Part shown: positions 46,378-55,875 of the stretch, one piece after another
Layout: the number at the start of each line of letters is the position of its first letter
Numbering within the stretch: position 1 is the first letter of the stretch
DNA from: Trichobilharzia szidati
Lineage: Eukaryota > Platyhelminthes > Trematoda > Strigeidida > Schistosomatidae
Direction: 5' to 3'
DNA: 64,000 bases
Assembly: GCA_944472155.2 (NCBI GenBank)
Contig: OX235273.1
Location: 103,934,582-103,998,581, forward strand
Position numbers and translations under genes: made by a program
The notes under the pieces: model-generated
Told to the model about the DNA's origin: nothing
Databases searched by the model: none
What the model saw: only the letters and a program-made list of their open reading frames with translations

Positions 46378-47208
46378 GGCGAAGTTCAACAATAGAGTCC
46401 CAGGATTGTAAATGTTCCAATGACCTTGTGAATGTTCCAATGACCCTGAACGCATGCTAGTCATTGGTTGAGGAAGCTCACCATTATTCTAGCGCGAATA
46501 ATTGTGCATACTGGTAAGTGACACTGAATTAATTGTCTTCTAGGAACTTTCTTTGAAAAGTTGAAACTGTCTTTGATGATTGGTTGTTATTGGTGTCGAA
46601 AGTTTAACTTTGCGTGAATATCTTGTTTCTGTCCAATTACTGGGTGCCAGAGCGAATAACGTTTGGGTTTTAGGAATTTATGACACCTAGATTCGCAAAC
46701 GGTTCATGGAGCTGATTCTAGATAGGAGTGCTGATACACTCCTTCCTATTATTCAGCGTCTAGTGTTACCAGGCACCACCATTCACACAGATGAATGGGC
46801 GGGATATAGCCAATTATCGCAATTGGGATATATAAATCATAGAGTGAACCATTCGAATGATTCCGTCGACCCTGTCACAGGTACTCATAATAATTCCATC
46901 GAAGGTTTCTGGGGAAGACTGAAAAATAGAATCTGAGCTATCAACGGATCACAAAACGAAGTTATTTTCAGTCATTTGAATGAATATATGTATAGAAATT
47001 GGTTCAATTTAAAAACTGAAACCCCTATACAAAATTGGGAGATATTTTTATCTCATATTACAGAAAAATATCCTGTTTAACGTTTTTTTATGCTTTTTTA
47101 TGTAAATATACGTAAACTTTTATGCAAAAATCATCCTTTTTTCTGACTGGTCGGCTCAAGGTCACTTGTGCGTTCGCATTGCTTGGGACTCTATTGTTGA
47201 ACTTTGCC
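46378..47208 (+). mobile_element. Merlin DNA transposon, complete ends, damaged transposase
   Basis: Terminal inverted repeats: GTTCAACAATAGAGTCCC at 46384-46401 and its complement at the right end, outermost bases GGCGAA and TTTGCC. A perfect 8-bp duplication CTTTAGGC flanks it (46370-46377 and 47209-47216), as expected for Merlin (8-9 bp). Length is 831 bp. It sits inside the outer SINE's tRNA-side half. A tandem near-duplication of 'aatgttccaatgacc' lies just inside the left end. Confidence 0.95.
46660..47080 (+). pseudogene. Merlin transposase C-terminal half
   Basis: A plus-strand frame gives the ISXO2/IS1595-like DDE transposase core. 'WVLGIYDT' lies near 46667, a stop, then an open run at 46706-46936 with 'RSADTLLPIIQRLVLPGTTIH', 'TDEWAGYSQL' (second catalytic Asp) and 'THNNSIEGFWGRLKNRI' (third acidic residue, Glu, with the family's N..E.FW..K spacing). 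A stop at 46934 separates the last part ('EYMYRNWFNL'). The region that should hold the first Asp is missing: upstream text 'FFEKLKLSL' is N-terminal Merlin-like and joins directly to the core. The copy is therefore non-autonomous. Confidence 0.88.
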
Positions 47209-47320
47209 CTTTAGGCTAGTAAAGTAGGCAAGGTTCAGGAGTGTGTCAACCGGGAATCGAACCCACACCTCCTGTATGGTTAGCAAACATTCAACAAATG
47301 AACCACTGACGGATATCAAT
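47209..47320 (-). mobile_element. Outer SINE, tRNA-head half
   Basis: Resumes after the Merlin element: 'tagtaaagtaggcaaggttc', 'aggagtgtgtcaaccgggaa', 'tcgaaccc', 'tgaaccactgacgga'. Together with 45965-46107 it makes one SINE copy. Confidence 0.65.
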
Positions 47321-47457
47321 TTAGTTAATTTCAAAAATAAGTAATTAAGCATTCTGATGAAAAGAAATACTCAAAAATATTTGCTTTCTTAATATGAAAG
47401 TACTCACCTTTTATCATTAATAATGACATAATTATCGTCTATTTTTTTAAATTATTT

Positions 47458-47667
47458 TCAATGTTCCATTTCATGACTGTAACCATAATTTATACAAGAT
47501 TTACCGCCAAAGGTAACATTTTCAACGCCGATATTGCCACGTGAATTTAAACGACCAACAATATTGTTGTTCAACTTTAAATGACGTTTACGTTCATATA
47601 TTTCATTTAGCGTATCTGAATCAGCTTTGATTAAATGTCGTTCAGCACCAGTTAACTGATTCATTTC
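47458..47667 (-). CDS. Candidate terminal exon of an unidentified gene
   Basis: Read on the minus strand, a pyrimidine-rich acceptor (TTATTCTCTTCAG, ending at 47668) leads in phase 0 into 69 codons ending in TGA at 47458-47460. The peptide begins 'EMNQLTGAERHLIKAD' and ends 'INYGYSHEMEH'. It is charged and hydrophilic, has no stop over the whole exon, and looks unlike any repeat in the window. I do not recognise a family. The stretch 'LNEIYERKRHLKL' could be helical. A PDZ-coding segment lies 5.8 kb upstream on the same strand, so this could be the end of the same gene with repeats in the intron; nothing in the sequence proves that. An alternative is a chance frame, made less likely by the good acceptor and in-phase stop. 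Confidence 0.45.
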   Translation of the reverse strand, partial: EMNQLTGAERHLIKADSDTLNEIYERKRHLKLNNNIVGRLNSRGNIGVENVTFGGKSCINYGYSHEMEH

Positions 47668-47699
47668 CTGAAGAGAATAATTAATATACATAAATAAAG

Positions 47700-48665
47700 A
47701 AAGTGAATTCCTGGAGTGTAAAAGGAGACCAAAAACGTGTATGCAGTTCAGTGACAGAACATCTGGTCAACTCAGGACATTCAGCGCCTTTCGAAAAGTC
47801 CTTCAAAGTAATATACAAGATTCAATCAAACCTGTCAAAGGGAGTGAAATCAAGACATTTGGGCATAGCTGAGGCGCTAGCTATCCAAAAACTCAAACCC
47901 ACGCTTTGTATCCAAAAGAAATACGTCCAACCCCTGTCCCTGCCATGGCCATCATAAACAGGTAAATTTTTAAGTAATGACGATCTCATCGCCTTTCTTA
48001 TCTAAACTTCCTGTTTATTCATGTTATTTTAAGTTTTTCTTAATCCCTGTCTACACTACCATATTTTCATATCCACACTTCCTGTTTATTTTGTCATTTT
48101 ACTATTTCTACATATTTAATCCCTGATTGCATAAACAATTATTCATCACATTAGTTTTTTATCCAAACATCCTGTATATTTTGTTATTTCTACATTTCTA
48201 ACCCCCAATTGTACAATGTCAATCTTCTTAGTTATTATAATGCTACTTTGTTTGAGTTTTATCCGTCCCCCTGTTTATTATGGCATTTTTTTTCCTTCAA
48301 TTTTCCAGTGGAACATAGGGCTTCAAGCTAGCGGCTTGAAGTTTCTGTAGCAGTGTTTATTTTACAGGATGAGGTTGCTAGCCTCATGTCCAACCTTTCC
48401 TCTTCACCAGTATTATCTCTGACTTAGTGAGGTTTGGGAGTGCGTCGGACGGGGATCGAACCCCGAACCATGTGCATGGTCGGCGAGCGTACTAACTGCT
48501 ATGCCACCGACGCACTTATTATGGCATACTAATTCCTAATTGTAGTTTTTATTAATTTGACCCTTAACCGGAAATTATTCTGGAACTTTCCCATCCATTT
48601 GATACAAATACACGAATGTACAGCCTAGATGATGACTTCGTCGAAAAGAAAATTTTCTTCGCTGC
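47700..48665 (+). mobile_element. Penelope-like element 3' end, with a SINE inside
   Basis: The plus frame 47703-47957 matches the C-terminal part of a Penelope-type GIY-YIG endonuclease: 'SSVTEHLVNSGHSAPFEKSF', 'KVIYKIQSNLSKG', 'RHLGIAEALAIQKLKPTLC' and 'VQKKYVQPLSLPWPS', then a stop. About 700 bp of AT-rich 3' region with repeated 'cctgtttatt' follows, interrupted by a SINE at 48287-48515, and ends near the 27-bp palindromic block also found at 709-735. Confidence 0.75.
48287..48515 (-). mobile_element. tRNA-headed SINE with perfect 12-bp target duplication
   Basis: The type copy of the family, 229 bp. On the minus strand: GTGCGTCGG (acceptor 5' side), box A region 'tggcatagcagttagtacgc', perfect T arm CGGGGTTCGATCCCCG, acceptor 3' side CCGACGCAC, then the body and 'gaagccctatgttccact', and an A-rich end. 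TTATTATGGCAT flanks it exactly (48275-48286 and 48516-48527). The anticodon arm is replaced by a hairpin ACCATG-CA-CATGGT. Confidence 0.93.
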
Positions 48666-49084
48666 AATTGTCTTTTTAATAACTCCTATTACAATATTCA
48701 AAATTAGTTTGCTCTAAGACAGGATTCAGAATTGAATTCAAGGGTATATTCAACCGCCTATCGAACACATGCATAAAAACTGAATTCCTGAGAATCCACA
48801 GGTTCTACAATGAAACAAGGTCAACCAAATGCCTTATCATAATAAATTTCAAAAATAAATTTCAAAACACCTGTGAGTAAACTTCAAAACGTTTAGGTTT
48901 CATTTCTTAAGATAATATTTTCGATGGAAAGCTCATACGTCACTGACATAACTAGACGTTGCACATACTATTCTATTGACTTCCTTGTTGGACGTTTTTA
49001 ATTGACACGGAATTCGATTGAGAACACGACACCAACCAATCTGTGAAGTGTTTGACAGCTGATTTGAGCCAGCCACGTAGAGAT
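48666..49084. other. No feature recognised
   Basis: AT-rich sequence with a short local duplication of 'ataaatttcaaaa' at about 48841-48865. Confidence 0.35.
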
Positions 49085-49215
49085 GTATAGACTACTTGAC
49101 TTGAAGCTGTGGGACGCTAAGGATCAAAGGCTGGAAACTGTTAGGAACGTGACTCAAAATCGTTTCCAATGATGCAGATGTATTTACTCTTCGTGATCGC
49201 CTAAATCCATTAAAA
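49085..49215 (+). mobile_element. Non-LTR element C-terminal scrap
   Basis: In shifted frames it matches the end of the element at 51.9-52.1 kb ('ctggaaactgttaggaacgt', 'actcaaaatcgtttccaatg', 'gcagatgtatttactctt'), the 'WLET...QNRSQWRRCIHSL' region. Confidence 0.5.
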
Positions 49216-49499
49216 TCTTATTATCACGATCGTGCCTATTTGCTTAAAAGTTGGTCTTGGATCCAAATAGAATTCCGTCAAATTAAGACCAGGTAAATGC
49301 CTAAAATCACCACTTATTACAGAATAAGCTATGATACATAAAAATCCGCTACAACATTGCCAACACAATTCAAAATAATCTATATATGTAGGGAAACAAG
49401 TTTCCTCAAGCAATTTCTAATCATATGAAAGATGACAGATAGTGATCATGTAAGTCATTTCAATCCAAAAGAAATTCAGGTAGAATAAATATAAACAAA

Positions 49500-50040
49500 C
49501 AGAATGGATAAACACCTTTGGCCACTCACAAAGCTAAGCTATAGCACTAATAAAGTGACTGACAAAATGTGTAACTACTGTGTAGTAAAAGTTGGCATGG
49601 TATACGCCATTTTAGACCATCTCTTTCACCGTTATAACGTCGGTCTAGCTGTCAGAGGTCGAGATTACAATGCTGCGATGAGTACAGTCTTGCTCTACGC
49701 CCGTAAAACTTAGCCTCTCTGGCCTGAAGATGTACGACCATCTTGAAATACCGACTCCGGAGGTTTGGACATGTGCTACAAATGTTTCCTAGAGGCTGTC
49801 ATACCACTGAATGTTCGCTAGTTTTGGGACCGAGTAGAAAAAGTGAGCAGGTGATGAGCATACGTCGTGACGCCATGGAATGAAAAATGTGTTGGATTGT
49901 CTTCCGCTGGTAAATCGCTACCTCCTGAATGGGGTTAGAGAGATAGATACAATCGGCAGCTTGAGACATTATCAGATATGGCCAAGAATCGCAGTCAGTG
50001 ACGAACATGCCGCAATTTCCCTAGCTGGAAGGAACATGAA
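49500..50040 (+). mobile_element. Non-LTR retrotransposon C-terminal fragment
   Basis: The plus frame 49504-49713 includes 'DHLFHRYNVGLAVRGRDYNA' and 'STVLLYARKT', the segment after the RT core in this schistosome LINE type. Shifted frames follow with 'RQLETLSDMAKNRSQ' at about 49955-50000. Stops are frequent. It is a different family from the RTE copies with glutamine runs. Confidence 0.7.
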
Positions 50041-50364
50041 GTGATGAATGATGTGTTATTTTGACAATTATGCTTCGCTTTTTTTGCATGACCTCCCTCA
50101 TTTATTCTAGCATTGTTTTCCTTATATTTCGTTATTTCATTACATTTGTTTGGCGCTTGTCTTGGTGCCAGTAATGTGTCAAGTTTGTGCTTTTAATAGT
50201 GGTAATACGGAGAAGAAATAGGTGTGTTTAGAAGCTTAATAGGTCCAATATCTAAAGCTTTTTGTGACTTTTCCTTTGACTTTAAGGAAAGCTATTGTGA
50301 TTTTTCACATGGCATTTTACATCAATAATAATCATATCAAAAAAAGTTTATTAGGTGTAATATG

Positions 50365-50578
50365 GGTTCGTCCATCAATGGTGTAATGGTAGAGAGCTTG
50401 CCGACTTTGATTCCCGGCTGATGCACTCTTAAACCTCGCCTAGTTAGCCTGAAATAGAAGGAATGTTGGCTGACGGCGTAAGGCTAGCAACCACACCGCA
50501 TAAAAGTCATATAACACCAGTGCTACTGAAACTTCAGAGCTACAGTGTGAAGTCATATGTTCCACATGGAATGCGAAG
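50365..50578 (+). mobile_element. tRNA-headed SINE, plus orientation, decayed
   Basis: Head 'ccatcaatggtgtaatggta' (box A) and 'gattcccggctgatgcac', then 'taaacctcgcctagttagcc', 'aaggctagcaaccacaccg', 'gtgctactgaaacttcagag' and 'gtcatatgttccacatgg'. The only plus-strand SINE copy in the window. Confidence 0.65.
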
Positions 50579-51825
50579 AAATGAAGGAGAAAAAAGTGGA
50601 ATTACTTTCCATGTATCACATAAATGAACTACAGCTTAAAGATACAAATCTTTTTTATTTTCAACGTCATTTCTTAAAAAGTGAACATCATAATGTTACC
50701 AACAGAGTCTTAATCAGATTGGTAGTACCTTATACAACTTGTTGATAAACAAGATTTTTCAACATGTAAGTTGTAATGCTGACGGAATTAATAATGAAGA
50801 TCTCACTGTTTCACTTAGAAAACATGATATCATCAGAAGAAACAAACTGGTACCTATCCAGTCAGAAAGAGTATGTTGCTAAATAAAATTAAATAAGTTC
50901 TACTTGCCTATTAGCCGATGACGGTTACAATCGTATCATACAATAACTAACACACACATGGTATTAATGTAGAAATTAAACTACTGACTGACGCTTCAGA
51001 GTTCCATACCTGACACTTGCAAACCAAGTAGAGTAGTTTAAAGGAACATTGAAATTAAGATACAAACATCAGTAGTTTTTGGTCACAAAAACCGAATAAG
51101 GAAGTGATGAAATAACCGAAGGGATGTGACTGAATGGGTTACTAAAATCAATAATGACATATAGTCTGTGACCCTCTTATCTGAATTTGATGTCATTATT
51201 AACCTGAGATGAATGTTTAGAAATTCAAAATAGAACTGTGGCCCATTTGTTCAGGTGATCTACTGCCAACTAGGAGATCAAGGGTTCGAGTTCCACTCCA
51301 ACTACCAAGGTTCTCAAAGTCATGGTAATATCACTAGCCTTCACACGACAAACGTATTGCCCCATTGTAAACTGCGTGGAATTCCAAGTGGTTGTTGAAT
51401 AACAGTATCAGACCAATGAAAGATTTGTTATTCCATTTCAGTTCCATTTTTGAGGAAAACCAAAAAATGGAACTGAAAACATAATTTAAAAATGGGTGAA
51501 AGTGTTAAATGGTAGAGTGACCCTGGTATATAACTCTATAAGCAGAAAAAATCCCAATAAAAGTAAATGGCACTAAGGGGAAATTCAAGCTTTAGAAATA
51601 GTAGAAACAACGGTTTATAAGATTATTATTGGTGAAAATACCAAGAAGTCTTTTAAAGGGTGACTGAGGAGTCATACAACTTTATGATGACAGTCTCTTT
51701 CGTGGGGACGAGGGCAGAAACACTTAAGAAGAGCTTATCAAATCACTTCAAGGAATGCTGCCTAAAACGTATGGAAAAGTATTATAACATTTTTTCTACA
51801 TAATTTAGAATTCGGAAGACATGTA
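50579..51825. other. No gene recognised; isolated tRNA-like scrap
   Basis: At 51240-51305 the text 'ttgttcaggtgatctactgc' and 'caagggttcgagttccactc' resembles A and B boxes, but an acceptor stem is not evident. It is probably another element head. Nothing else is supported. Confidence 0.35.
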
Positions 51826-52260
51826 GACAATTTTCCTCGACAGGCAATGTTAGCTGATATAGAGTCAGACTGGAAAAGAGCTAGCGGCGGTCAAACGAAA
51901 ACATTGCACCAGTCAATGAAATCTACAACAGTTAGTCTAAGCCACGTAGGAAGGTGTAGACTCTCTGGTTGGGGTCCTCGGGACGGTAAAAATCAATGGC
52001 TGGAGACAATTTGTGACACGGCTCAAAATCGTTCTCAATGGCGCAGATGCATCCACTCCTTGTGACTTATGATTCCTAATTAAACTGTTTTGTTCTTCGT
52101 TATTACTATTCCTTTGTCTCACACCTCTGTTTACTGACTATATTATGCATTTCTTCTACTTTCTTCTCTTGCTTTGTGTGGTTAATGGAGTGTGGCGACT
52201 TGAACTGCCGCATATATGTGCAAAGTTCTATGTCGAAAGCAGACAGACAGACTCACAGTA
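51826..52260 (+). mobile_element. Non-LTR retrotransposon 3' end
   Basis: The frame 51847-52062 reads 'DIESDWKRASGGQTKTLHQS', 'SLSHVGRCRLSGWGPRDGKN' and 'WLETICDTAQNRSQWRRCIH', then stops at TGA. The 3' UTR includes 'ccgcatatatgtgcaaagtt', 'tatgtcgaaagc' and a short AGAC repeat (52242-52253) at the end. Same family as the 49.5-kb fragment. Confidence 0.8.
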
Positions 52261-53491
52261 TTTTCACAACTCATTTACGACTGGCACTAGTTTCTGAAAG
52301 AATATTCGGAAGCTAGTTCAAATAAAGTACACTGCGTATCGAAAGGATTTTTCTGATTCTTGGGACCAATGAACCATTAGAATTCTCTAAAAGCACGCTC
52401 TGTCTCCAGCCATGGTTTGAAGGCCAAATAGGTATCAAACCTAATTGTCCTGTGTTTTATACTCAGGCTAAAGGCCAAACAAATGATAAACCGATTTTGT
52501 AGGCAGAACATAGTGAAGTGATAGTCTTTCCAAATCTTTCCTCCATCATTAGAACAGATATTCAAACGTTCCTGAGGAAGAATACAGTTGCTAAACATAC
52601 GCAAACCCTAGATATCTTCTATCCTTAGTCGAAAATCCAGATTTGAAATCTGAATACGGCTAGAAAAGTATGCTGACTGAAAAAAAACAATAAAGTAGCT
52701 TTGAAAAACAAAGGCGCTTTTCGGATTAAATTAGTTCACAGAAAAGCAATTATGTCAGAAAAAATAACTATACAAGATAATAACCTGTTATATGTACTGG
52801 AAGTGTTTCCGTGTCTGTCACTAGGGTTTTCAGTATTAGTTCAAACCATTTTTTTACATGAACTAATGGTAATGATTGTATATCAGGTAATTTCGTGACA
52901 TAGTTATTGCTGGAATACTGCTTTTCAAATGCTCCCATAATCCTTTTGGGAGACAGGTGTGCATCCCATTAAACAAATGAATAAAATCTTGAGTGCGTTA
53001 TAGTTATGAAGGCTTCACTGAAGCTACTTAAGGTCATCTGGCCGGTCATTTGCTTTGGTCGCTCTGAATACAACAACGTAGCTTCCCTCGCCATTTAACG
53101 CTGGTGAAGAAATGGGATAAACCAGGCATAAAAATCACTATAAAAAGCTTACATTGATTCATTCTACACCTTGTACACAAGAAGAAGCAAATCACACCGA
53201 CAATCTTTTTAAATGACATCATAATTTTCATAAACAGTTTGTGAAGAAATAAATAAGGATTCTGATATTAAAACTGAACTACAAATTAACCCACTGTGAT
53301 AAAGAAACTAGCAAAATTTTTGATTATTCTGAATGAAAATCTATCATATTAAATGATGAGTGTGAATCATAGGTTCAAAAATCACAAAAATAAAAATAAT
53401 TTAAAGGTAATTAACTGATTTTCAATAAAAGTTTAAATCCTTTAATAAATTCACTGTATTTATGAACTAAACGGCAAGTATAAAATTTTAC
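52261..53491. other. No repeat recognised; possible intron
   Basis: AT-rich sequence. If the PDZ gene continues on the minus strand, this is intron. I did not find a second exon with a convincing acceptor and donor. Confidence 0.35.
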
Positions 53492-53893
53492 CTCCTCTGA
53501 AGTCTCGCATCGTATTGGATCCTTAGATGCTAAAGTCAGTGGATCTTTGAATTTTTTAAAGTACGCTAAATCATAAGGCTGAACAACTAGTAACTCCACA
53601 TCTTGTTTTTCTTTGATCATTTTCACAACCTCAATATGAGAAAGGCGATCTACTTGAATTACAGTAAGTATGAATCTAGACTTGCCTACAGTTTTGTTAT
53701 TCACCAGTAGAATAATATCACCGGCGAGGAGACCCCCTGATTCACTAGGTGACAGTGGTTCAACATTTTCAACCCTATGCTCATTTTTTAAAGAGTCTGT
53801 TCGTAGGCTGAATCCATAGCCACTAAAATTCGGCCACTTTTTCAAGTGACAAAGTCTGGCCTGGTGATTTTTAGTTTCCGCGCAGTCCTTCAT
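53492..53893 (-). CDS. PDZ-domain protein, NHERF-like, 5' coding exons
   Basis: Minus strand. The first in-frame ATG is at 53893, with an in-frame TGA just upstream (53914-53912), so it is a plausible true start. After about ten residues 'RLCHLKKWPNFSGYGFSL' gives the PDZ carboxylate-binding loop (GYGF, the GLGF class), then 'NVEPLSPSESGGLLAGDIIL' and 'VNNKTV' (strands and helix A of a class I-type PDZ), 'LSHIEVVKMI' (helix B with His at its start, the class I signature) and 'DVELLVVQPYD'. This order and wording are typical of PDZ1 of Na+/H+ exchanger regulatory factor proteins, submembrane scaffolds that bind C-terminal tails of transporters and receptors. A donor GAG|GTAAAA at 53492/53491 ends the exon in phase 0. 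The coding sequence is best read with a 36-nt intron removed at 53650-53685. The rest of the protein is not found in this window with certainty. Confidence 0.8.
53650..53685 (-). other. Putative 36-nt GC-AG intron in the PDZ gene
   Basis: On the minus strand the PDZ frame contains 12 residues that do not fit the fold between 'NNKTV' and 'DRLSHIEVV'. They are bounded by a strong GC-type donor (GTAG|GCAAGT) and an acceptor (AAGTAG|AT). Removal keeps the frame and restores the usual PDZ spacing. Because the length is a multiple of three and there is no stop, the unspliced transcript would also stay open. Confidence 0.6.
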
Positions 53894-54780
53894 TTTGAAA
53901 AAGTGCAAGTTTCATCCGAGTACACTATTGACAGTTTTAAACGAAAACGAGATGTAGCGATACTGTCCCAAAAAAATCAGTAAGTATAATTGGCAACAAC
54001 ATCTCATGGAATGTAAGTGCAAAGAATTTTATTCGATATTATAGCACAATAATGAAATAATTTCGTTAGTCGAAAATAAGATTTAGTAGTTTAGAGTACA
54101 AATTTTATGTAACTAATTGTGTCTGAATAATATGTTGTAGGCTGGGTTGATCGAAATAGTCTCCGAAAAACCAACCTGGCAGAATATTTGAAAAGATGAG
54201 AGCTGTTTAATATTAGATTTCGACTAGTGAGTAGCCTCCTGGAAACATCTAGCAAGTGTAACACTACACTGAGCTATTTGCTATTTAGTAAGCCACTATC
54301 ATAACCAAGGATGAGGACGGTAGTTTTCTCAGCTCACTGGTGGACAAATGAAGAAGATAAACTAAGTTAAACGTGTGCAGGATGAATTGTCATTCAATAA
54401 AGTTGCGTAAGTAATCGAAGATCCGTATGGAATGGGGAAACACATATTTTAAGTGTAACTATTAAAACTCTTTCAGCTCTACTCTCCAACCACCAAGATT
54501 TTTCCAGACCCTTGCGTCTGTGATAGAGAGCGTATAGAGAACACATTAATTTCGCTCCTGCCATTCCTTCATTAGTAATGTGGATAATTATATTAGCTGG
54601 TAAAGATGCACATTCCCTCCGAAGTTTTTACTATAAGCGTTAAACGTCCACTGAGTAAGTAGTAGAGTCGAGTTATACGTAATTGACTACACTGAAGACT
54701 GGACTGGCTTTCGTTTACCATCTTATCAACAGTTTTGGTCTTTTAGACGAGCTGGAGTGGACATGTTAATGTGTCTTTCT
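53894..54780. promoter_or_regulatory. Upstream region of the PDZ exon, no defined element
   Basis: If the ATG at 53893 is the true start, the 5' UTR and promoter lie here. I see no TATA-like box I would defend and no repeat. A role as promoter is inference from position only. Confidence 0.25.
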
Positions 54781-54785
54781 AGGCT

Positions 54786-55300
54786 TCATTTGAACCCATC
54801 AGGGTTTTCACAACATCTAATTTTAGATGGTAGTTGGTTCCAAAGAGTGCAATATTTAATGGTGAAAAGGTTTGCCCTAGTGGATTTTCTGTGGGTAGCC
54901 ACCTTGACAAGGTAGTCGTGGTTTCGCAGCTGATATGATTTGATATTTGCCCACGTTATGGATGAGTTACTGAAACAATGTTTCCTGATGAATTTGAAGA
55001 GTGGAAAGAAGTTGCGTTTCAATCTCCTTAACCACAGGGGTTCTAATTTCAGTTGTATACACCTGTCAACATATTCCACTTGTTGATCAACCGCCATTAT
55101 GCGTTTCGTGAGGAATCTCGGGACACTTTCGACTTATTTTCGGTCTGCAGACCTTAGGTTACTAAATAGGAGAGCACAGGATTCAAGCTTGGGGCGGATA
55201 CATGTTCTATGTATAGCTAAACTTGTTTCTTGGGAGTAAAAGTTTTGCAGTACAAAGCCAGTAAGTCGGTCACAGTCATATACTACCTAATTTGCATGAC
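54786..55300 (-). mobile_element. CR1/Jockey-like LINE, RT C-terminal region
   Basis: The minus strand reads 'RPKLESCALLFSNLRSADRK' near 55215, one stop, 'VESVPRFLTKRI', then the open run 55097-54786 with 'EYVDRCIQLKLEPLWLRRLK', 'RNHDYLVKV', 'RANLFTIKYCTLWNQLPSKI' and 'NPDGFK'. This is the post-RT region seen in CR1 and Jockey type elements. It probably belongs to the same element as 56280-58200, with about 0.8 kb of other DNA in between. Confidence 0.75.
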
Positions 55301-55875
55301 AGGAAAAGGTTAAATCTGAGTATGTTATGCCGAGATCTGTGTTTGTGTTCAGTTTTGAGAGATTACGGTGCATATAAAGGCACATTCTCGGTTTCCAGCG
55401 TTCAGGTTGGGCTATGCCTTCCTTTTAATAATAATAATTTATATTTTCATATAAACATAAATTTACATGAAAATGCATGCCATTTTTACAGGCACGATCA
55501 AGTATGATATAATGTCAAATAGTAGATTGTCTACAAGTTGATGTTTGAACAGCTAAATATTTGATACATATATATAAATACACTCATTGTCTGACCCATG
55601 TCGTATCATTATCGAATTAAACAGCAGTCCTCCAGGTTGCGCAGGAAAATCGACTTCATTTCGTTTCCAACCCGTAGTTGTAGGCATACGATAACCAACC
55701 AATATTGAGGTAAGTACAACGTTTACAAGGGATAGTAAGCTGTTTTAGAAAAGTAAAGGTGCTAAGGTGAATCATTAAAGTGTAATGAAATGGGTAAATG
55801 CAATGGATCATTAATATATGCATCCATAAAAGAAATACAATGGGAGACTATAATCCCTAGGCTGACAAAGTTCAT

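Noticed and set aside
48630..48665. Hammerhead reading of 'atgatgacttcgtcgaaaa' near the Penelope 3' end
   Set aside because: The stem II segment cannot pair at the required positions between the core and GAAA, so it fails the hammerhead layout.
51240..51305. Possible tRNA gene
   Set aside because: Box A and B-like text is present but no acceptor stem pairs, and several mobile-element families here have tRNA-like heads.
53411..53491. Continuation of the PDZ frame past 53492 to a stop at 53411
   Set aside because: GAG|GTAAAA is a good donor, and the residues beyond it do not extend the PDZ fold, so they are probably intronic.
53894..53908. Extension of the PDZ frame upstream to 53908
   Set aside because: The upstream codon is TTG, not ATG, and an in-frame TGA follows at 53914-53912. 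The ATG at 53893 is the better start.
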